From: Rhodospirillaceae bacterium
GTDB taxonomy: Bacteria > Pseudomonadota > Alphaproteobacteria > Rhodospirillales > Rhodospirillaceae
Direction of reading: 5' to 3'
NCBI GenBank assembly: GCA_028822445.1
Contig: JAPKDQ010000013.1
Span: forward strand, 1-44,284
DNA length: 44,284 nucleotides
Every line of letters begins with the position of its first letter. Position 1 is the first letter of the stretch. Below are positions 9,909 to 20,377 of the stretch, in pieces. Both the position numbers and the translations under genes were made by a program. The notes under the pieces were generated by a model that did no database searches, was not told where the DNA came from, and saw only the letters and a list, made by a program, of their open reading frames with translations.

Positions 9909-10694
9909 GTGAAAATCGCTCTCATAGGCAATGGAGCAATAGCGCGCGCTGTAACTGTTCACTGTGAAGCGTCGTCAGGACGGCTAACCATTGTGGGGGC
10001 GCTGGTTCTAACAGACGACGGTGATAGTGTTGGAAAGCACCCAACGGTTCATGAACTACCTGATCTTCTAGCACTTGGGCCTGAGCTGGTTGTCGAATGC
10101 GCTGGCCATGGCGCTGTGGCCCAGCACGGAACTGCAGTTTTAACCTCTGGGCGAGATCTGATGGTTATTTCTGTTGGGGTGCTGGCTGATAAGACTTTAC
10201 ACGCGACCCTCGAAGCAGCCGGCGAGGCAAATGGAACAAAAGTGATCATTCCAGCGGGGGCATTGGCTGGTCTCGACGCAATCAGCGCTGCCAAGTCCGA
10301 TGGTTTGACCCGTGTATCTCTAGAGACTCGAAAGCCGCCTCAGTCCTGGTCCGGAGCACCTGGCGTCGCAGGGATTGATCTCAGTGCGATTTCAGACGCG
10401 ACGGTCATATTTAACGGAACGGCAGCTGAGGCTGCCCGTGGTTTCCCTAAAAATGCCAATGTGGCCGCAGCATTGGCGCTTGCCGGAATAGGGCTGGAGG
10501 CAACGCAGGTTCAATTGATTGCTGACCCTGGCGTATCCCGAAACATCCATAGGATCGAAGCCGAAGGTAGGTTTGGGAGATTAACCGTCGAAGTGGAGGC
10601 GGAGCATTCTCCAGACAACCCTAAAACGTCGCATTTGGCGGCTCTTAGCATTGTAAGGCAGCTAGACCGGCTGACTGACGTTATCGTGATATAG
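9909..10694 (+). CDS. nadX: L-aspartate dehydrogenase (NadX type)
   Basis: A 261-residue NAD(P)-dependent enzyme that would convert L-aspartate to iminoaspartate (or oxaloacetate plus ammonia), feeding quinolinate and NAD synthesis. The N-terminal Rossmann fold has GNGAIAR (residues 7-13). Family blocks are VVECAGHGAV, IIPAGALAGLDAI, a RKPPQSW-type segment, FPKNANVAAALALAG, a conserved His in GVSRNIHRIE, and NPKTSHLAALS at the C-terminus. The start is GTG at 9909 after CGGAG (about 9894-9898). No nadA or nadC gene is adjacent, so a role in NAD synthesis rather than aspartate catabolism is inferred from family knowledge only. Confidence 0.85.
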   Translation: MKIALIGNGAIARAVTVHCEASSGRLTIVGALVLTDDGDSVGKHPTVHELPDLLALGPELVVECAGHGAVAQHGTAVLTSGRDLMVISVGVLADKTLHATLEAAGEANGTKVIIPAGALAGLDAISAAKSDGLTRVSLETRKPPQSWSGAPGVAGIDLSAISDATVIFNGTAAEAARGFPKNANVAAALALAGIGLEATQVQLIADPGVSRNIHRIEAEGRFGRLTVEVEAEHSPDNPKTSHLAALSIVRQLDRLTDVIVI

Positions 10695-11035
10695 GTAGGT
10701 GCATGTTTTTGACCATAAAACTTGCGAACATCAGCGATCGTCGTAGTTAGCTTATACCATGATCGGATTGGGTTATCCTTCCGGTCAAATGTATCCATGC
10801 GGTTGAACGACGAGTGATGCGCTATACCCTTAGAAAACCTAGTGTTGTCAACGCGTAAGTTGGCTTGACTTGCGCTACAGGCAACGGCTACACCGTCGAT
10901 GTAAAAGACAGGTGAAGAGGCCGGAGAACGGCTAAAAAAACCGTATTGGTTATCTTAAAATTAATCGTTCCAAACGTGATCGAAATGAGTGGTAGAGGCC
11001 CCTGAGTGGGCTGGCCAAGAGGGACAGAGACGGGC
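10695..11035. other. Leader region of the nuo operon
   Basis: 341 bases with no gene. The only feature I can support is the candidate promoter at 10865-10893. The remaining downstream leader, about 136 bases to nuoA, has no obvious riboswitch or long hairpin. Confidence 0.5.
10865..10893 (+). promoter_or_regulatory. Candidate sigma-70 promoter for the nuo operon
   Basis: TTGACT (10865-10870, preceded by C as in the alphaproteobacterial CTTGAC preference) and CTACAC (10888-10893) are separated by 17 bases. The predicted transcript would start near 10900 and carry a leader of about 136 bases. The -10 match is moderate. Confidence 0.5.
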
Positions 11036-11401
11036 ATGGAAGAACTTCTAACCGAATACCTGCCGATCCTAATTTTCATAGGTGTCGCCTTCGGCTTGGC
11101 GATTGCGATTGTTGTGGCCTCTCTGATTATTGCACCATCAAACCCTGACCCTGAAAAAACGTCGTCCTATGAGTGCGGCTTTGAGCCGTTCGATGATAGC
11201 CGCTCCAAGTTTGATGTACGATTTTATCTCGTTGCAATATTGTTTATTATTTTTGACCTTGAAGTTGCCTTCTTGTTTCCATGGGCGGTTAGCCTGTCCG
11301 GGATAGGGCTCTTTGGGTTTTGGTCGATGATGATTTTCCTAGGCGTTCTTGCCATCGGTTTTGTCTACGAGTGGCGTAAGGGAGCTTTGGAATGGGAGTA
11401 A
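11036..11401 (+). CDS. nuoA: NADH-quinone oxidoreductase subunit A
   Basis: A 121-residue membrane subunit of complex I that helps form the quinone-site/proton-channel junction beside NuoH and NuoJ. Three membrane helices are visible (about residues 9-31, 63-83 and 90-112). The conserved loop YECGFEPF (45-52) and the [12 protein letters not shown] helix, with its membrane-embedded Asp74 and Glu76, are diagnostic. The upstream GTG at 11006 is in frame but adds a non-conserved basic decapeptide; ATG 11036 gives the family-like start and length. It is the first gene of the 14-gene operon and overlaps nuoB by 10 bases. Confidence 0.96.
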   Translation: MEELLTEYLPILIFIGVAFGLAIAIVVASLIIAPSNPDPEKTSSYECGFEPFDDSRSKFDVRFYLVAILFIIFDLEVAFLFPWAVSLSGIGLFGFWSMMIFLGVLAIGFVYEWRKGALEWE

Positions 11402-11946
11402 AGATTCCAGCACAAGCGGAAGCGGACCCAATTCGCGTGACTACAGAGGTCGATCACCAGGTCGTTACTCGGGTTGCTGAAGAATTACAGACGAAGGGTT
11501 TTCTCCTTTCGACAGTTGACGAGTTAGCAAACTGGGCGAGAACAGGGTCGATGTGGCCGATGTCGTTTGGGCTCGCTTGTTGCGCTGTAGAGATGATGCA
11601 CTCTGCTATGGCACGCTATGACCTTGACCGTTTCGGAATGGTGTTTAGGCCAAGTCCACGCCAATCCGATGTCATGATTGTTGCCGGAACGCTAACTAAC
11701 AAAATGGCGCCTGCGCTGCGTAAGGTTTATGATCAGATGCCAGAGCCGCGGTGGGTAATCTCGATGGGATCGTGCGCTAACGGTGGTGGATATTATCATT
11801 ACTCATATTCAGTTGTTCGTGGTTGTGACCGTGTTGTGCCAGTTGATATTTATGTGCCGGGTTGTCCACCGACAGCGGAAGCTTTGCTTTATGGAATTTT
11901 GCAGTTACACAAGAAAATCCGCCGTGTTGGCACCTTAGATCGCTGA
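11392..11946 (+). CDS. nuoB: NADH-quinone oxidoreductase subunit B
   Basis: A 184-residue peripheral-arm subunit carrying cluster N2, the last 4Fe-4S centre before quinone. The tandem Cys63-Cys64 in LACCAVEMM, with Cys128 (MGSCANGGG) and Cys158 ([10 protein letters not shown]), forms the usual four-ligand set. The N-terminal 30 residues are variable. The start codon lies inside the end of nuoA, suggesting translational coupling. Length matches alphaproteobacterial and mitochondrial PSST homologues rather than the longer E. coli protein. Confidence 0.97.
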   Translation: MGVKIPAQAEADPIRVTTEVDHQVVTRVAEELQTKGFLLSTVDELANWARTGSMWPMSFGLACCAVEMMHSAMARYDLDRFGMVFRPSPRQSDVMIVAGTLTNKMAPALRKVYDQMPEPRWVISMGSCANGGGYYHYSYSVVRGCDRVVPVDIYVPGCPPTAEALLYGILQLHKKIRRVGTLDR

Positions 11947-11969
11947 CCAGGCGTTAGGAAAACGAGCGG

Positions 11970-12608
11970 ATGGAACAAGATTTAGACACAACTACGGCTC
12001 TCGTTGAACTGGCAGAAATGCTGAAACTGTCTTTGCCCGATGACATTGTGGACGCGTTTTTTGCGGACGGTGATTTGACGGTTACAGTTCAGCGTCCGTC
12101 CATTGTCAAAGTGCTAAAGTTTTTACGCGATGATGCAAATTGTCAGTTTTCACAGCTAGTCGATCTTTGCGGCGTTGATTTTCCTGAGAGAGAAGAGCGC
12201 TTTGAAGTTGTCTACCATCTTCTCAGCATGAACCAGAACCTGCGCACGCGCCTTAAAGTTTGCGCCAGCGAGGACACTTCAGTTCCTTCGGTTGCCTCTG
12301 TATTTTCTTGCGCGAATTGGTTTGAGCGCGAAGTTTGGGACATGTACGGCGTGTTCTTTTCGGATCACCCTGACCTGCGTCGCATCTTGACTGACTATGG
12401 TTTCGACGGGCACCCGCAACGAAAAGATTTTCCGCTGACGGGGTACGTCGAAGTGCGTTACGACGAATCTCAAAAGCGTGTGGTTTACGAACCAGTCAAG
12501 TTGACCCAAGATTTTCGGACTTTTGATTTTATGAGCCCATGGGAAGGGGCTGAGCACGCGCATCAGCAGATGCTTCCCGGCGATGAGAAAGCAACACATG
12601 ATGGCTGA
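11970..12608 (+). CDS. nuoC: NADH-quinone oxidoreductase subunit C
   Basis: A 212-residue subunit of the peripheral arm (30-kDa/NDUFS3 family) with no cofactor. The signature block begins at about residue 112: [22 protein letters not shown] in substance, followed by [17 protein letters not shown] and GYVEVRYDE. nuoC and nuoD are separate genes here, as in alphaproteobacteria and mitochondria, not fused as in E. coli. Its stop codon lies inside the nuoD start region. Confidence 0.96.
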   Translation: MEQDLDTTTALVELAEMLKLSLPDDIVDAFFADGDLTVTVQRPSIVKVLKFLRDDANCQFSQLVDLCGVDFPEREERFEVVYHLLSMNQNLRTRLKVCASEDTSVPSVASVFSCANWFEREVWDMYGVFFSDHPDLRRILTDYGFDGHPQRKDFPLTGYVEVRYDESQKRVVYEPVKLTQDFRTFDFMSPWEGAEHAHQQMLPGDEKATHDG

Positions 12609-13788
12609 AGTAGCCGGAGCGGAAATCGAGAACTATACGGTTAACTTCGGTCCCCAGCATCCTGCGGCTCATGGAGTTCTGCGTCTTGTTCTTGAGATGG
12701 GTGGGGAAACGATTGATCGTGTTGATCCCCATATTGGTTTGCTCCACCGCGGCACAGAAAAGCTGATTGAGCATAAGACTTACCTGCAGGCGGTCCCGTA
12801 TTTTGATCGACTTGATTACGTCTCGCCGATGAATCAAGAGCAAGCATACGCGATAGCAGTGGAGCGTTTATTGGGTATCGAAGTGCCAAAGCGCGCTCAG
12901 TACATTAGGATGTTGTTTTGCGAGTTGACGCGTATTCTGAACCACATCATGAATATTGGTTCATACGCCATGGACGTCGGAGCGATGACACCGTTCTTGT
13001 GGACGTTTGAAGAGCGCGAAAAGCTCATGGGTTTTTACGATGATGTATCTGGCGCCCGTATGCATGCAGCCTATGTTCGCCCCGGCGGAGTGGCAAAGGA
13101 TATGCCTGCTGGATTGATGGAGCGTATTGCAGATTGGGCTGCGCATTTTCCAAAGATTATCGATGATGTCGAAGGCCTGTTATCGAACAACCGCATCTTT
13201 AAACAACGCACTGTCGATATAGGTATTGTGTCCAAAGAGCAGGCGCTTGATTGGGGTTTCACTGGACCGAATTTGCGTGCCTCTGGTCTGGCCTGGGATT
13301 TGCGTAAATCGCAGCCCTATGATGGCTATGAAGAAATCGATTTTGATATTCCAATCGGCAAACATGGCGATTGCTACGACCGGTACATCGTTCGTGTTGA
13401 GGAAATGCGTCAGTCTCTTCGCATCATTAATCAATGCCTAGAGAACATGCCGACCGGTCCCGTTAAAGTTCAAGACCGTAAGGTCGCGCCGCCGCCTCGC
13501 GGAGAAATGAAAGGGTCAATGGAAGCCTTGATCCACCACTTTAAACTTTATACCGAAGGCTATCACGTGCCGCGTGGTGAAACATACGCTGCGGTTGAGG
13601 CACCCAAAGGAGAGTTTGCAGTTTATCTAATCTCTGATGGATCGAACAAACCCTATCGCTGTCGCATTCGTGCCCCAGGTTTTCTTCATATGCAGGGCAT
13701 GGATTTTATGTTGCGGGGTCACATGCTTGCTGATGTGCCAGCCGTTCTTGGGTCGATAGATATCGTGTTTGGCGAGGTCGACCGATGA
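12598..13788 (+). CDS. nuoD: NADH-quinone oxidoreductase subunit D
   Basis: A 396-residue, 49-kDa-family subunit that forms the quinone-binding pocket with NuoB. The N-terminal [13 protein letters not shown] loop carries the conserved quinone-site histidines. [22 protein letters not shown] and a C-terminal GDVDR-like ending (FGEVDR) match the family and the related hydrogenase large subunits, but the nickel-binding cysteines are absent. Tandem ATGs at 12598 and 12601 both overlap the nuoC stop; a longer frame from 12583 adds only a non-conserved pentapeptide. It overlaps nuoE by four bases (ATGA). Confidence 0.96.
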   Translation: MMAEVAGAEIENYTVNFGPQHPAAHGVLRLVLEMGGETIDRVDPHIGLLHRGTEKLIEHKTYLQAVPYFDRLDYVSPMNQEQAYAIAVERLLGIEVPKRAQYIRMLFCELTRILNHIMNIGSYAMDVGAMTPFLWTFEEREKLMGFYDDVSGARMHAAYVRPGGVAKDMPAGLMERIADWAAHFPKIIDDVEGLLSNNRIFKQRTVDIGIVSKEQALDWGFTGPNLRASGLAWDLRKSQPYDGYEEIDFDIPIGKHGDCYDRYIVRVEEMRQSLRIINQCLENMPTGPVKVQDRKVAPPPRGEMKGSMEALIHHFKLYTEGYHVPRGETYAAVEAPKGEFAVYLISDGSNKPYRCRIRAPGFLHMQGMDFMLRGHMLADVPAVLGSIDIVFGEVDR

Positions 13789-14474
13789 GCACACGTAATT
13801 TAGCCAAAGAACAACCCGAAAGCTTTGCCTTTACGGCTGACCATGAGGCTCGCATTAAAGGAATTATAGCAAAGTATCCGAAGGGGTATCAAGCGAGTGC
13901 CGTGATTCCAATGTTGGATTTGGCGCAGCGTCAAGAAGGCTGGGTAACGAAGCCAGCTATCGATCTGATTGCTGAGCGCCTCGGTATGCCGGTAATTCGC
14001 GTGCTCGAAGTCGCGACGTTTTATACGATGTTTAATCTCCATCCGATGGGAAAATGCCACATCCAGGTGTGCACGAGTTTGTCGTGCTGGCTTCGTGGGT
14101 CAAACGATGTAGTGCGCGCGTTCAAGGATAAGCTCGGTGTTAGCTTTGGCGAGACGACCTCTGATGGTGCGTTTACTGTTAGCGAAGTTGAATGTGCGGG
14201 TGCGTGCGTGAATGCACCTGTTGTTGCCGTCGGTGATGAGTACTACGAAGATCTGAATTACGAGACAATGTCGGAATTGATCGACACATTGAAATTGGGT
14301 AAGCCACCGGCACCAGGGTCTGCTGTAGGTCGCCAAGGCGCTGAACCAGAAGGCCAGCGCTCGTCGCTGACGACGGACCCGACACAACCTATTCCGAAAC
14401 AAGATTTAGCCGCTTCGATGAAGAAGTTTGAAGAGGCTCAGGCAGGGGCCCGCAAGCCTGAGGAAAACGCGTGA
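13785..14474 (+). CDS. nuoE: NADH-quinone oxidoreductase subunit E
   Basis: A 229-residue, 24-kDa-family subunit with the 2Fe-2S cluster N1a. The ligands are visible as CHIQVC (Cys-x4-Cys, about residues 92-97) and ECAGAC (Cys-x3-Cys, about 133-137). The thioredoxin-like domain ends near residue 165. A tail of about 60 residues rich in Pro, Gly, Gln and Glu follows, longer than in E. coli (166 residues) but of a kind seen in other alphaproteobacteria. ATGA overlap with nuoD and an overlap with nuoF indicate coupling. Confidence 0.96.
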   Translation: MSTRNLAKEQPESFAFTADHEARIKGIIAKYPKGYQASAVIPMLDLAQRQEGWVTKPAIDLIAERLGMPVIRVLEVATFYTMFNLHPMGKCHIQVCTSLSCWLRGSNDVVRAFKDKLGVSFGETTSDGAFTVSEVECAGACVNAPVVAVGDEYYEDLNYETMSELIDTLKLGKPPAPGSAVGRQGAEPEGQRSSLTTDPTQPIPKQDLAASMKKFEEAQAGARKPEENA

Positions 14475-15763
14475 TGTTGCAGGATCAAGACCGCATTTTC
14501 ACTAATCTCTATGGCGAGCATGATTGGCGCCTTGCTGGTGCGCGTGCCCGCGGAGATTGGGACGGCACCAAAGCGCTACTTGGTATGGGTCGAGGCTGGA
14601 TCATCAATGAGATGAAAGCATCCGGTCTACGAGGGCGTGGCGGTGCTGGGTTTCCAACGGGACTCAAGTGGTCGTTTATGCCTAAAACTGAAACCGACCG
14701 GCCACACTATCTTGTGGTGAACGCGGACGAGGGCGAGCCTGGTACGTGTAAAGACCGAGATATGATGCGGTTTGATCCGCACAAGTTGGTCGAGGGATGT
14801 CTGCTCGCGAGCTTCGCGATGAGTGCGCACGCTTGCTACATCTACATTCGTGGCGAGTTTTATACAGAAGCGTCAAATCTACAGGTCGCGATTGATGAGG
14901 CATATGAAGCCGGCTTGATCGGAAAGAACGCCTGTGGTTCGGGTTGGGACTTTGAGCTCTACCTGCACCGTGGGGCTGGTGCGTATATTTGCGGTGAAGA
15001 GACTGCGTTAATCGAAAGCCTTGAGGGCAAGAAAGGTCAGCCTCGCTTGAAGCCGCCATTCCCAGCCGGTGTAGGGCTGTATGGTTGCCCGACCACTGTA
15101 AACAACGTGGAGAGCATCGCTGTTGCGCCGACGATCTTACGGCGCGGTGCTTCCTGGTTTGCAGGTCTCGGGCGTCCCAATAACACCGGAACAAAAGTGT
15201 TTTGCATATCCGGCCACGTGAATCGCCCGTGCAATGTCGAAGAAGAAATGGGCATTCCGCTCAAAGAATTGATCGATAAACATTGTGGTGGCGTCATTGG
15301 TGGGTGGGACAATGTGCAGGGCATTATTCCGGGCGGAAGCTCTGTGCCGTGCCTACCAAAAGATATTTGCGATAACATCTTGATGGACTTTGACTCATTG
15401 CGGGACGTTAAGTCTGGTCTGGGGACTGCCGCTGTTATGGTGATGGACCAATCAGTCGATATTATTGCGGCCATCACTCGGTTATCTGCTTTCTACAAGC
15501 ATGAAAGCTGTGGTCAGTGCACGCCGTGCCGCGAAGGAACGGGCTGGCTGTATCGGGTGATGAAACGCATGGTCTCCGGGGAAGCGTCATTAGAAGAAAT
15601 CGATATGCTTGAAGAGGTTTCTTACCAAATTGAAGGCCACACAATTTGTGCCCTCGGTGATGCGGCGGCGTGGCCGGTTCAAGGGTTGATCCGGCACTAC
15701 AGGCCCCAAATGGAAAAGCGGATTAAAGACTACCGCGACGGCAAAGTGTCGCGCGCGGCGTAA
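14474..15763 (+). CDS. nuoF: NADH-quinone oxidoreductase subunit F
   Basis: A 429-residue, 51-kDa-family subunit that binds NADH and FMN and holds 4Fe-4S cluster N3, the electron entry point. The glycine-rich nucleotide loop is [13 protein letters not shown] (about 55-67). The FMN region contains [15 protein letters not shown]. Cluster N3 ligands are in [15 protein letters not shown] and the distal Cys of [13 protein letters not shown]. The ATG at 14474 gives the usual [14 protein letters not shown] start; a GTG one codon upstream (14471) is an equally readable alternative. Length fits the family (about 420-445). Confidence 0.96.
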   Translation: MLQDQDRIFTNLYGEHDWRLAGARARGDWDGTKALLGMGRGWIINEMKASGLRGRGGAGFPTGLKWSFMPKTETDRPHYLVVNADEGEPGTCKDRDMMRFDPHKLVEGCLLASFAMSAHACYIYIRGEFYTEASNLQVAIDEAYEAGLIGKNACGSGWDFELYLHRGAGAYICGEETALIESLEGKKGQPRLKPPFPAGVGLYGCPTTVNNVESIAVAPTILRRGASWFAGLGRPNNTGTKVFCISGHVNRPCNVEEEMGIPLKELIDKHCGGVIGGWDNVQGIIPGGSSVPCLPKDICDNILMDFDSLRDVKSGLGTAAVMVMDQSVDIIAAITRLSAFYKHESCGQCTPCREGTGWLYRVMKRMVSGEASLEEIDMLEEVSYQIEGHTICALGDAAAWPVQGLIRHYRPQMEKRIKDYRDGKVSRAA

Positions 15764-15772
15764 GGATAGGTT

Positions 15773-17839
15773 ATGCCAAAGCTCACCATTGACGGGATTG
15801 AGATCGAAGTAGATCCCGGAGTTACGATTCTCCAGGCCGCCGAAAAGGCTGGTTCGGAGATCCCACGATTCTGTTACCATGAACGTTTGTCCATCGCAGG
15901 CAACTGCCGTATGTGCTTGGTTGATGTTGAAAAATCACCGAAGCCAGTAGCCTCGTGCGCCATGCCCGTCGTAGAAGGGATGGTCGTTCATACAAAATCT
16001 GAGAAAGCTGTGAAAGCCCGCAACGGCGTCATGGAGTTTTTGCTGATCAATCATCCGCTTGATTGCCCGATTTGTGATCAAGGTGGCGAATGCGACCTAC
16101 AAGACCAGGCATTAGCCTTCGGGCATGACCGTGGACGCTATGGGGAACAAAAGCGTGCCGTTAAAGACAAATACATGGGGCCCATTGTTTCTACGATCAT
16201 GACCCGTTGCATTCACTGTACGCGGTGTGTGCGCTTTGTAGAAGAAATAGGTGGGGTTGCTGAAATCGGCGCTACCGGCCGAGGAGAAGACACAGAAATA
16301 ACGACCTATCTGGAAGAGTCATTAAAGTCAGAACTCTCTGGAAACGTCGTCGACCTTTGTCCAGTGGGTGCGCTGACGAACAAGCCATACGCATTTACAG
16401 CTCGGTCGTGGGAATTGCGTAAGACTGAAACCGTTGACGTGATGGATGCTGTTGGTAGTAATGTTCGTGTTGATACTCGTGGCCGCGAAGTGATGCGTAT
16501 TCTGCCGCGTTTAAACGAATCGGTAAACGAAGAATGGCTTGCGGATAAGTCGCGTAACGCCTGCGACGGGTTGAAGTATCAGCGGCTCGATCAGCCCTAT
16601 GTCCGTCGGGATGGAAAGTTAGAGCCAGCAGAATGGGATGACGCTTTTGGAGCGATAGCCGAAGCCATTGACGGCGTGAGTGGTGATATGTTGGCGGCTC
16701 TTGTTGGCGACATGGTTGATTCTGAATCGACCCTGGCGCTCAAAGACCTCATGAGGGCGCTGGGCTCGGTGAATACTGATTGCCGCCAAGACGGCGCGGT
16801 ACTCGATCCAGAAGTAAGAGCCTCTTATCTCTTTAATACAACGATTTCCGGGATTGAAGAGGCAGATGCGATTCTGCTAATTGGGACGAACCCGCGCAAG
16901 GAAGCGCCAATTCTAAACGCTCGTATTCGCAAACGGTTCGTTGCTGGCGGTGTAAAAATTGGCGTCATTGGACAGGCAGACGACCTGACTTATTCCTATG
17001 ACCATATTTCAGACACAGCTGACGCGTTGACAAAGATTGCCGACGGTAGTCACCCCTTTGCACAAGTGCTTAAAGATGCCGAATACCCGATGCTCGTCCT
17101 GGGGATGGGTGCGCTGACGCGTTCTGACGGTAAGGCGATCCTTGCGGCTAGTCATGCTATTACGGAAAGCACAGGCATGGTTTTAGGTAACTGGAACGGC
17201 TTTAACGTTCTGCATACGGCGGCTTCCCGAGTTGGTGCCTTAGATCTCGGGTTTGTTCCGGGAGAGGGCGGTAGAGACACGCGAGCCATTCTTGATGGAG
17301 CAGCGTCCGGCGATATAAAAGTTGTGTACCTTCTCGGCGCGGACGAAATCGACACTTCTAAGCTTAGAGATACGTTTGTGATTTATCAAGGACATCACGG
17401 TGACGCGGGCGCGCATGTTGCAGATGTTATTTTGCCTGGAGCTGCCTACACTGAGAAAAATGGCACTTACGTGAATACCGAGGGCCGTACTCAGCTTGGC
17501 CACCGAGCAATCTTTCCACCGGGCGATGCGCGCGAAGACTGGTCTATCGTTCGCGCTTTGTCGGAGCGTCTTGGAAAGACCTTACCTTATGACAATATCG
17601 AGCAGGTTCGTGAGAAATTGCGCGAGGCAAACCCAGGCTTTGAGCATATTGATGATATTGTACCGGCAGTCTGGGAAAATTTTGGCGTTGCAGGATCGAT
17701 TGATTCAACAGGATTTACTTACCCGGTTCTGAACTACTACCAGACGGACCCCATAAGCCGCGCATCGAAGACGATGGCGCAGTGTACCCAAGAGTTTGTG
17801 TTGGGTAAGACTGAGAAGGCGACTGGTACCCATGGCTGA
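15773..17839 (+). CDS. nuoG: NADH-quinone oxidoreductase subunit G
   Basis: A 688-residue, 75-kDa-family iron-sulfur subunit. From the N-terminus: 2Fe-2S cluster N1b ([15 protein letters not shown] and a later Cys), the His/Cys-ligated cluster N5 ([16 protein letters not shown]), 4Fe-4S cluster N4 ([10 protein letters not shown] with DLCPVGAL), then a molybdopterin-oxidoreductase-like domain with no cofactor residues. The extra cluster N7 of E. coli (a CxxCxxxC set after N4) is not present, as in mitochondria. The last eight bases contain the nuoH start (ATGGCTGA). Length agrees with alphaproteobacterial NuoG. Confidence 0.96.
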   Translation: MPKLTIDGIEIEVDPGVTILQAAEKAGSEIPRFCYHERLSIAGNCRMCLVDVEKSPKPVASCAMPVVEGMVVHTKSEKAVKARNGVMEFLLINHPLDCPICDQGGECDLQDQALAFGHDRGRYGEQKRAVKDKYMGPIVSTIMTRCIHCTRCVRFVEEIGGVAEIGATGRGEDTEITTYLEESLKSELSGNVVDLCPVGALTNKPYAFTARSWELRKTETVDVMDAVGSNVRVDTRGREVMRILPRLNESVNEEWLADKSRNACDGLKYQRLDQPYVRRDGKLEPAEWDDAFGAIAEAIDGVSGDMLAALVGDMVDSESTLALKDLMRALGSVNTDCRQDGAVLDPEVRASYLFNTTISGIEEADAILLIGTNPRKEAPILNARIRKRFVAGGVKIGVIGQADDLTYSYDHISDTADALTKIADGSHPFAQVLKDAEYPMLVLGMGALTRSDGKAILAASHAITESTGMVLGNWNGFNVLHTAASRVGALDLGFVPGEGGRDTRAILDGAASGDIKVVYLLGADEIDTSKLRDTFVIYQGHHGDAGAHVADVILPGAAYTEKNGTYVNTEGRTQLGHRAIFPPGDAREDWSIVRALSERLGKTLPYDNIEQVREKLREANPGFEHIDDIVPAVWENFGVAGSIDSTGFTYPVLNYYQTDPISRASKTMAQCTQEFVLGKTEKATGTHG

Positions 17840-18863
17840 GTTATGGACAAGCTATCTTTGGCCGGTGTTATGGATAGTTATTAAGATCTTGATGTTCGTC
17901 GTCCCAATTTTGGTTTCTGTGGCGTATCTGACGTACGCCGAGCGTAAAATTATCAGTGCCATGCAAATGCGTATTGGGCCTAACGTTGTTGGGTGGTTCG
18001 GGCTCTTACAACCGATCGCTGATGCTCTTAAGCTGCTGACTAAAGAAACCGTTTTACCTACTGGCGCGAGCCCGGTTGTATTTTTCTTAGCGCCGATGGT
18101 GACGTTTTCTTTAGCGATGCTGGCTTGGGCAGTTATTCCCGTTAATCCGGGCTGGGTCCTTTCAAACCTAAACGTTGGTATTTTGTATCTCTTCGCGATT
18201 TCATCATTGGGTGTTTACGGCGTGGTGATGGCTGGTTGGGCGTCTAATTCTCGCTACGCGTTTCTCGGTGCGATGCGCTCTGCAGCGCAAATGGTGTCTT
18301 ATGAAGTTTCCATTGGTTTCATTATGGTCACTGTATTGATGACGGCTGGAACGCTTAACTTGTCAGCGTTGGTAGAAGCACAATCAGAACCGCTGTTTGG
18401 TTTCCTTCCCGGTTGGTATTTCATCCCGCATTTTCCGATGTTTGTCGTTTTCTTTATATCCGTATTGGCTGAGACGAACCGTCACCCGTTCGATTTACCA
18501 GAAGCTGAATCGGAACTTGTTGCTGGCTTCATGACCGAGTACTCATCGATGTCTTTTGCGCTATTTTTCCTCGGAGAATACGCAAATATGATCATGATGA
18601 GCGCAATTGTCAGCATCTTATTCCTTGGTGGATGGCTCCCGCTTTACGATGTAGCACCGCTGAATCTGATACCAGGCGTGGTCTGGTTTGCGGCAAAAAT
18701 CGCATTTTGCCTTTTCGTATTTATCTGGGTGCGGGCGACATTTCCGCGTTATCGATACGATCAACTTATGCGATTGGGCTGGAAGGTTTTCCTTCCACTG
18801 TCACTCATCTGGCTGGCACTGACCGCTGGTTTCCTCGTCTATTTTGACAAGCTACCGGCATAA
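17832..18863 (+). CDS. nuoH: NADH-quinone oxidoreductase subunit H
   Basis: A 343-residue ND1-family membrane subunit that links the quinone cavity to the proton channels. About eight to nine membrane helices are visible. Diagnostic loops are [19 protein letters not shown] (about 48-66) and the acidic E-channel loop [19 protein letters not shown] (about 214-232). ATG 17832, overlapping nuoG, is chosen over an in-frame upstream codon at 17796 that would add a basic, non-conserved dodecapeptide. Confidence 0.96.
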   Translation: MAELWTSYLWPVLWIVIKILMFVVPILVSVAYLTYAERKIISAMQMRIGPNVVGWFGLLQPIADALKLLTKETVLPTGASPVVFFLAPMVTFSLAMLAWAVIPVNPGWVLSNLNVGILYLFAISSLGVYGVVMAGWASNSRYAFLGAMRSAAQMVSYEVSIGFIMVTVLMTAGTLNLSALVEAQSEPLFGFLPGWYFIPHFPMFVVFFISVLAETNRHPFDLPEAESELVAGFMTEYSSMSFALFFLGEYANMIMMSAIVSILFLGGWLPLYDVAPLNLIPGVVWFAAKIAFCLFVFIWVRATFPRYRYDQLMRLGWKVFLPLSLIWLALTAGFLVYFDKLPA

Positions 18864-18879
18864 GGGACGGAAAAAGGGT

Positions 18880-19368
18880 ATGACTTCTTTAGATCGCATA
18901 GCTCGCTCGTTTCTTCTTAGTGAACTGCTAAGCGGCATGTGGCTCACGCTTAAATATATGTTCGGGCCGAAGGTTACGATCAACTATCCTTTTGAGAAGG
19001 GCCCGCTGAGTCCGCGTTTTCGCGGCGAGCATGCGTTGCGTCGTTATCCCAATGGGGAGGAACGCTGCATTGCCTGTAAACTTTGTGAAGCCATTTGCCC
19101 GGCACAGGCGATTACGATTGAAGCCGTGCCTCGCGAAGATGGGAGCCGTCGTACGACGCGATACGATATTGATATGACGAAATGCATTTACTGTGGGTTC
19201 TGTGAAGAAGCATGTCCTGTAGATGCAATTGTCGAAGGACCGAACTTTGAGTTCGCAACAGAGACACGGGAAGAATTGCTCTACAACAAAGATAAGCTGC
19301 TGGCCAATGGTGACCGGTGGGAGCCAGCGCTGGCTAAACGGCTTGAGCTCGATGCGCCATATCGTTAA
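18880..19368 (+). CDS. nuoI: NADH-quinone oxidoreductase subunit I
   Basis: A 162-residue TYKY-family ferredoxin-like subunit carrying 4Fe-4S clusters N6a and N6b. The two ligand sets are [12 protein letters not shown] (about residues 64-75) and [12 protein letters not shown] (about 103-114). The start at 18880 follows AAAAAGGG at suitable spacing and gives the usual length; the frame extends back to 18844 but would run into nuoH. The N-terminal amphipathic helix (residues 5-30) is the membrane-surface anchor seen in the family. Confidence 0.96.
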   Translation: MTSLDRIARSFLLSELLSGMWLTLKYMFGPKVTINYPFEKGPLSPRFRGEHALRRYPNGEERCIACKLCEAICPAQAITIEAVPREDGSRRTTRYDIDMTKCIYCGFCEEACPVDAIVEGPNFEFATETREELLYNKDKLLANGDRWEPALAKRLELDAPYR

Positions 19369-19443
19369 TCACGGCGAAAGACGGGGAAGAAGAATGCGAC
19401 ACGCATTTGCACAAGAGGCTCTGATGAACGCAGGGGGCTCGCA

Positions 19444-20061
19444 ATGATTGCAGCGACACTCGCGTTTTATCTGTTTGCAGGCCTGGCAGTTGTTGGCGCG
19501 GTAAACGTAATTTTTCAGCGTAATCCTGTCCATTCGGTGCTGTGGTTGATATTCACGTTCTTCAACGCTGCGGGATTGTTCGTTTTGCTCGGTGCTGAAT
19601 TCGTCGCGATGATTTTGGTGATCGTATACGTAGGTGCCGTGGCCGTGCTGTTCTTGTTTGTAGTCATGATGCTTGACATCAATATTGCAGTGATTCGAGA
19701 AGGGTTCCTTAAATACATGTGGGCAGGGTTACTTGTTGGCGGTATTCTTCTGGCAGAGCTAATTACTGTCTTTGCAGCTTGGACAATATCGGATAGCGCT
19801 GAAGGGTTGCGCGCGGCCCCTACACCAGATCCGAGCGCCATGAGCAATACGGAAGCGATCGGCCAAATTCTTTACACAGACTACATTTATTTATTCCAGG
19901 CATCTGGAATCATTCTGCTGGTTGCCATGATCGGATCTATTGTTCTGACCCACCGCACGCGACCGGGTGTGCGCAAGCAGATTATCAGCGAACAAAATGC
20001 GCGCCGCCCAATCGATACGCTAGAAATTATAAAAGTAGAATCAGGGAAGGGGCTTCAATAA
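19444..20061 (+). CDS. nuoJ: NADH-quinone oxidoreductase subunit J
   Basis: A 205-residue ND6-family membrane subunit with five predicted helices. The conserved third helix, [19 protein letters not shown] (about residues 61-79), contains the pi-bulge Tyr-Val-Gly segment that changes shape during turnover. [18 protein letters not shown] and [10 protein letters not shown] precede it. A 75-base gap separates it from nuoI with no second gene in it. Its stop codon shares one base with the nuoK start (TAATG). Confidence 0.95.
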   Translation: MIAATLAFYLFAGLAVVGAVNVIFQRNPVHSVLWLIFTFFNAAGLFVLLGAEFVAMILVIVYVGAVAVLFLFVVMMLDINIAVIREGFLKYMWAGLLVGGILLAELITVFAAWTISDSAEGLRAAPTPDPSAMSNTEAIGQILYTDYIYLFQASGIILLVAMIGSIVLTHRTRPGVRKQIISEQNARRPIDTLEIIKVESGKGLQ

Positions 20062-20369
20062 TGGCTATTGGCCTTTCTCATTATCTGACCGTTTCGGGCA
20101 TCCTCTTTACACTCGGAATTTTCGGAATTTTCTTAAATCGGAAGAACCTGATCGTTATTTTGATGTCGATCGAACTGATGCTGCTCGCGGTGAATATCAA
20201 CTTCGTCGCCTTTTCGTCCTTCCTGGGCGACCTGGTTGGCCAAATCTTTACTATGATCGTGTTGACAGTCGCTGCTGCTGAAGCCGCCATCGGCCTTGCG
20301 ATCGTTGTTGTGTTTTACCGTGCGCGACGGTCTATCGCTGTAGAAGACATTAATCAGTTGAAGGGGTAG
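20061..20369 (+). CDS. nuoK: NADH-quinone oxidoreductase subunit K
   Basis: A 102-residue ND4L-family membrane subunit with three helices. The two membrane glutamates essential for proton transfer are readable: one in [15 protein letters not shown] (about residue 36) and one in [14 protein letters not shown] (about residue 72). Length equals the family norm (about 100). It overlaps nuoJ by one base and is followed eight bases later by nuoL. Confidence 0.96.
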   Translation: MAIGLSHYLTVSGILFTLGIFGIFLNRKNLIVILMSIELMLLAVNINFVAFSSFLGDLVGQIFTMIVLTVAAAEAAIGLAIVVVFYRARRSIAVEDINQLKG

Positions 20370-20377
20370 GGGCTGTC

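Noticed and set aside
14682-15194. 170-codon antisense frame within nuoF
   Set aside because: Basic, low-complexity translation opposite a conserved gene; no start signal or family resemblance.
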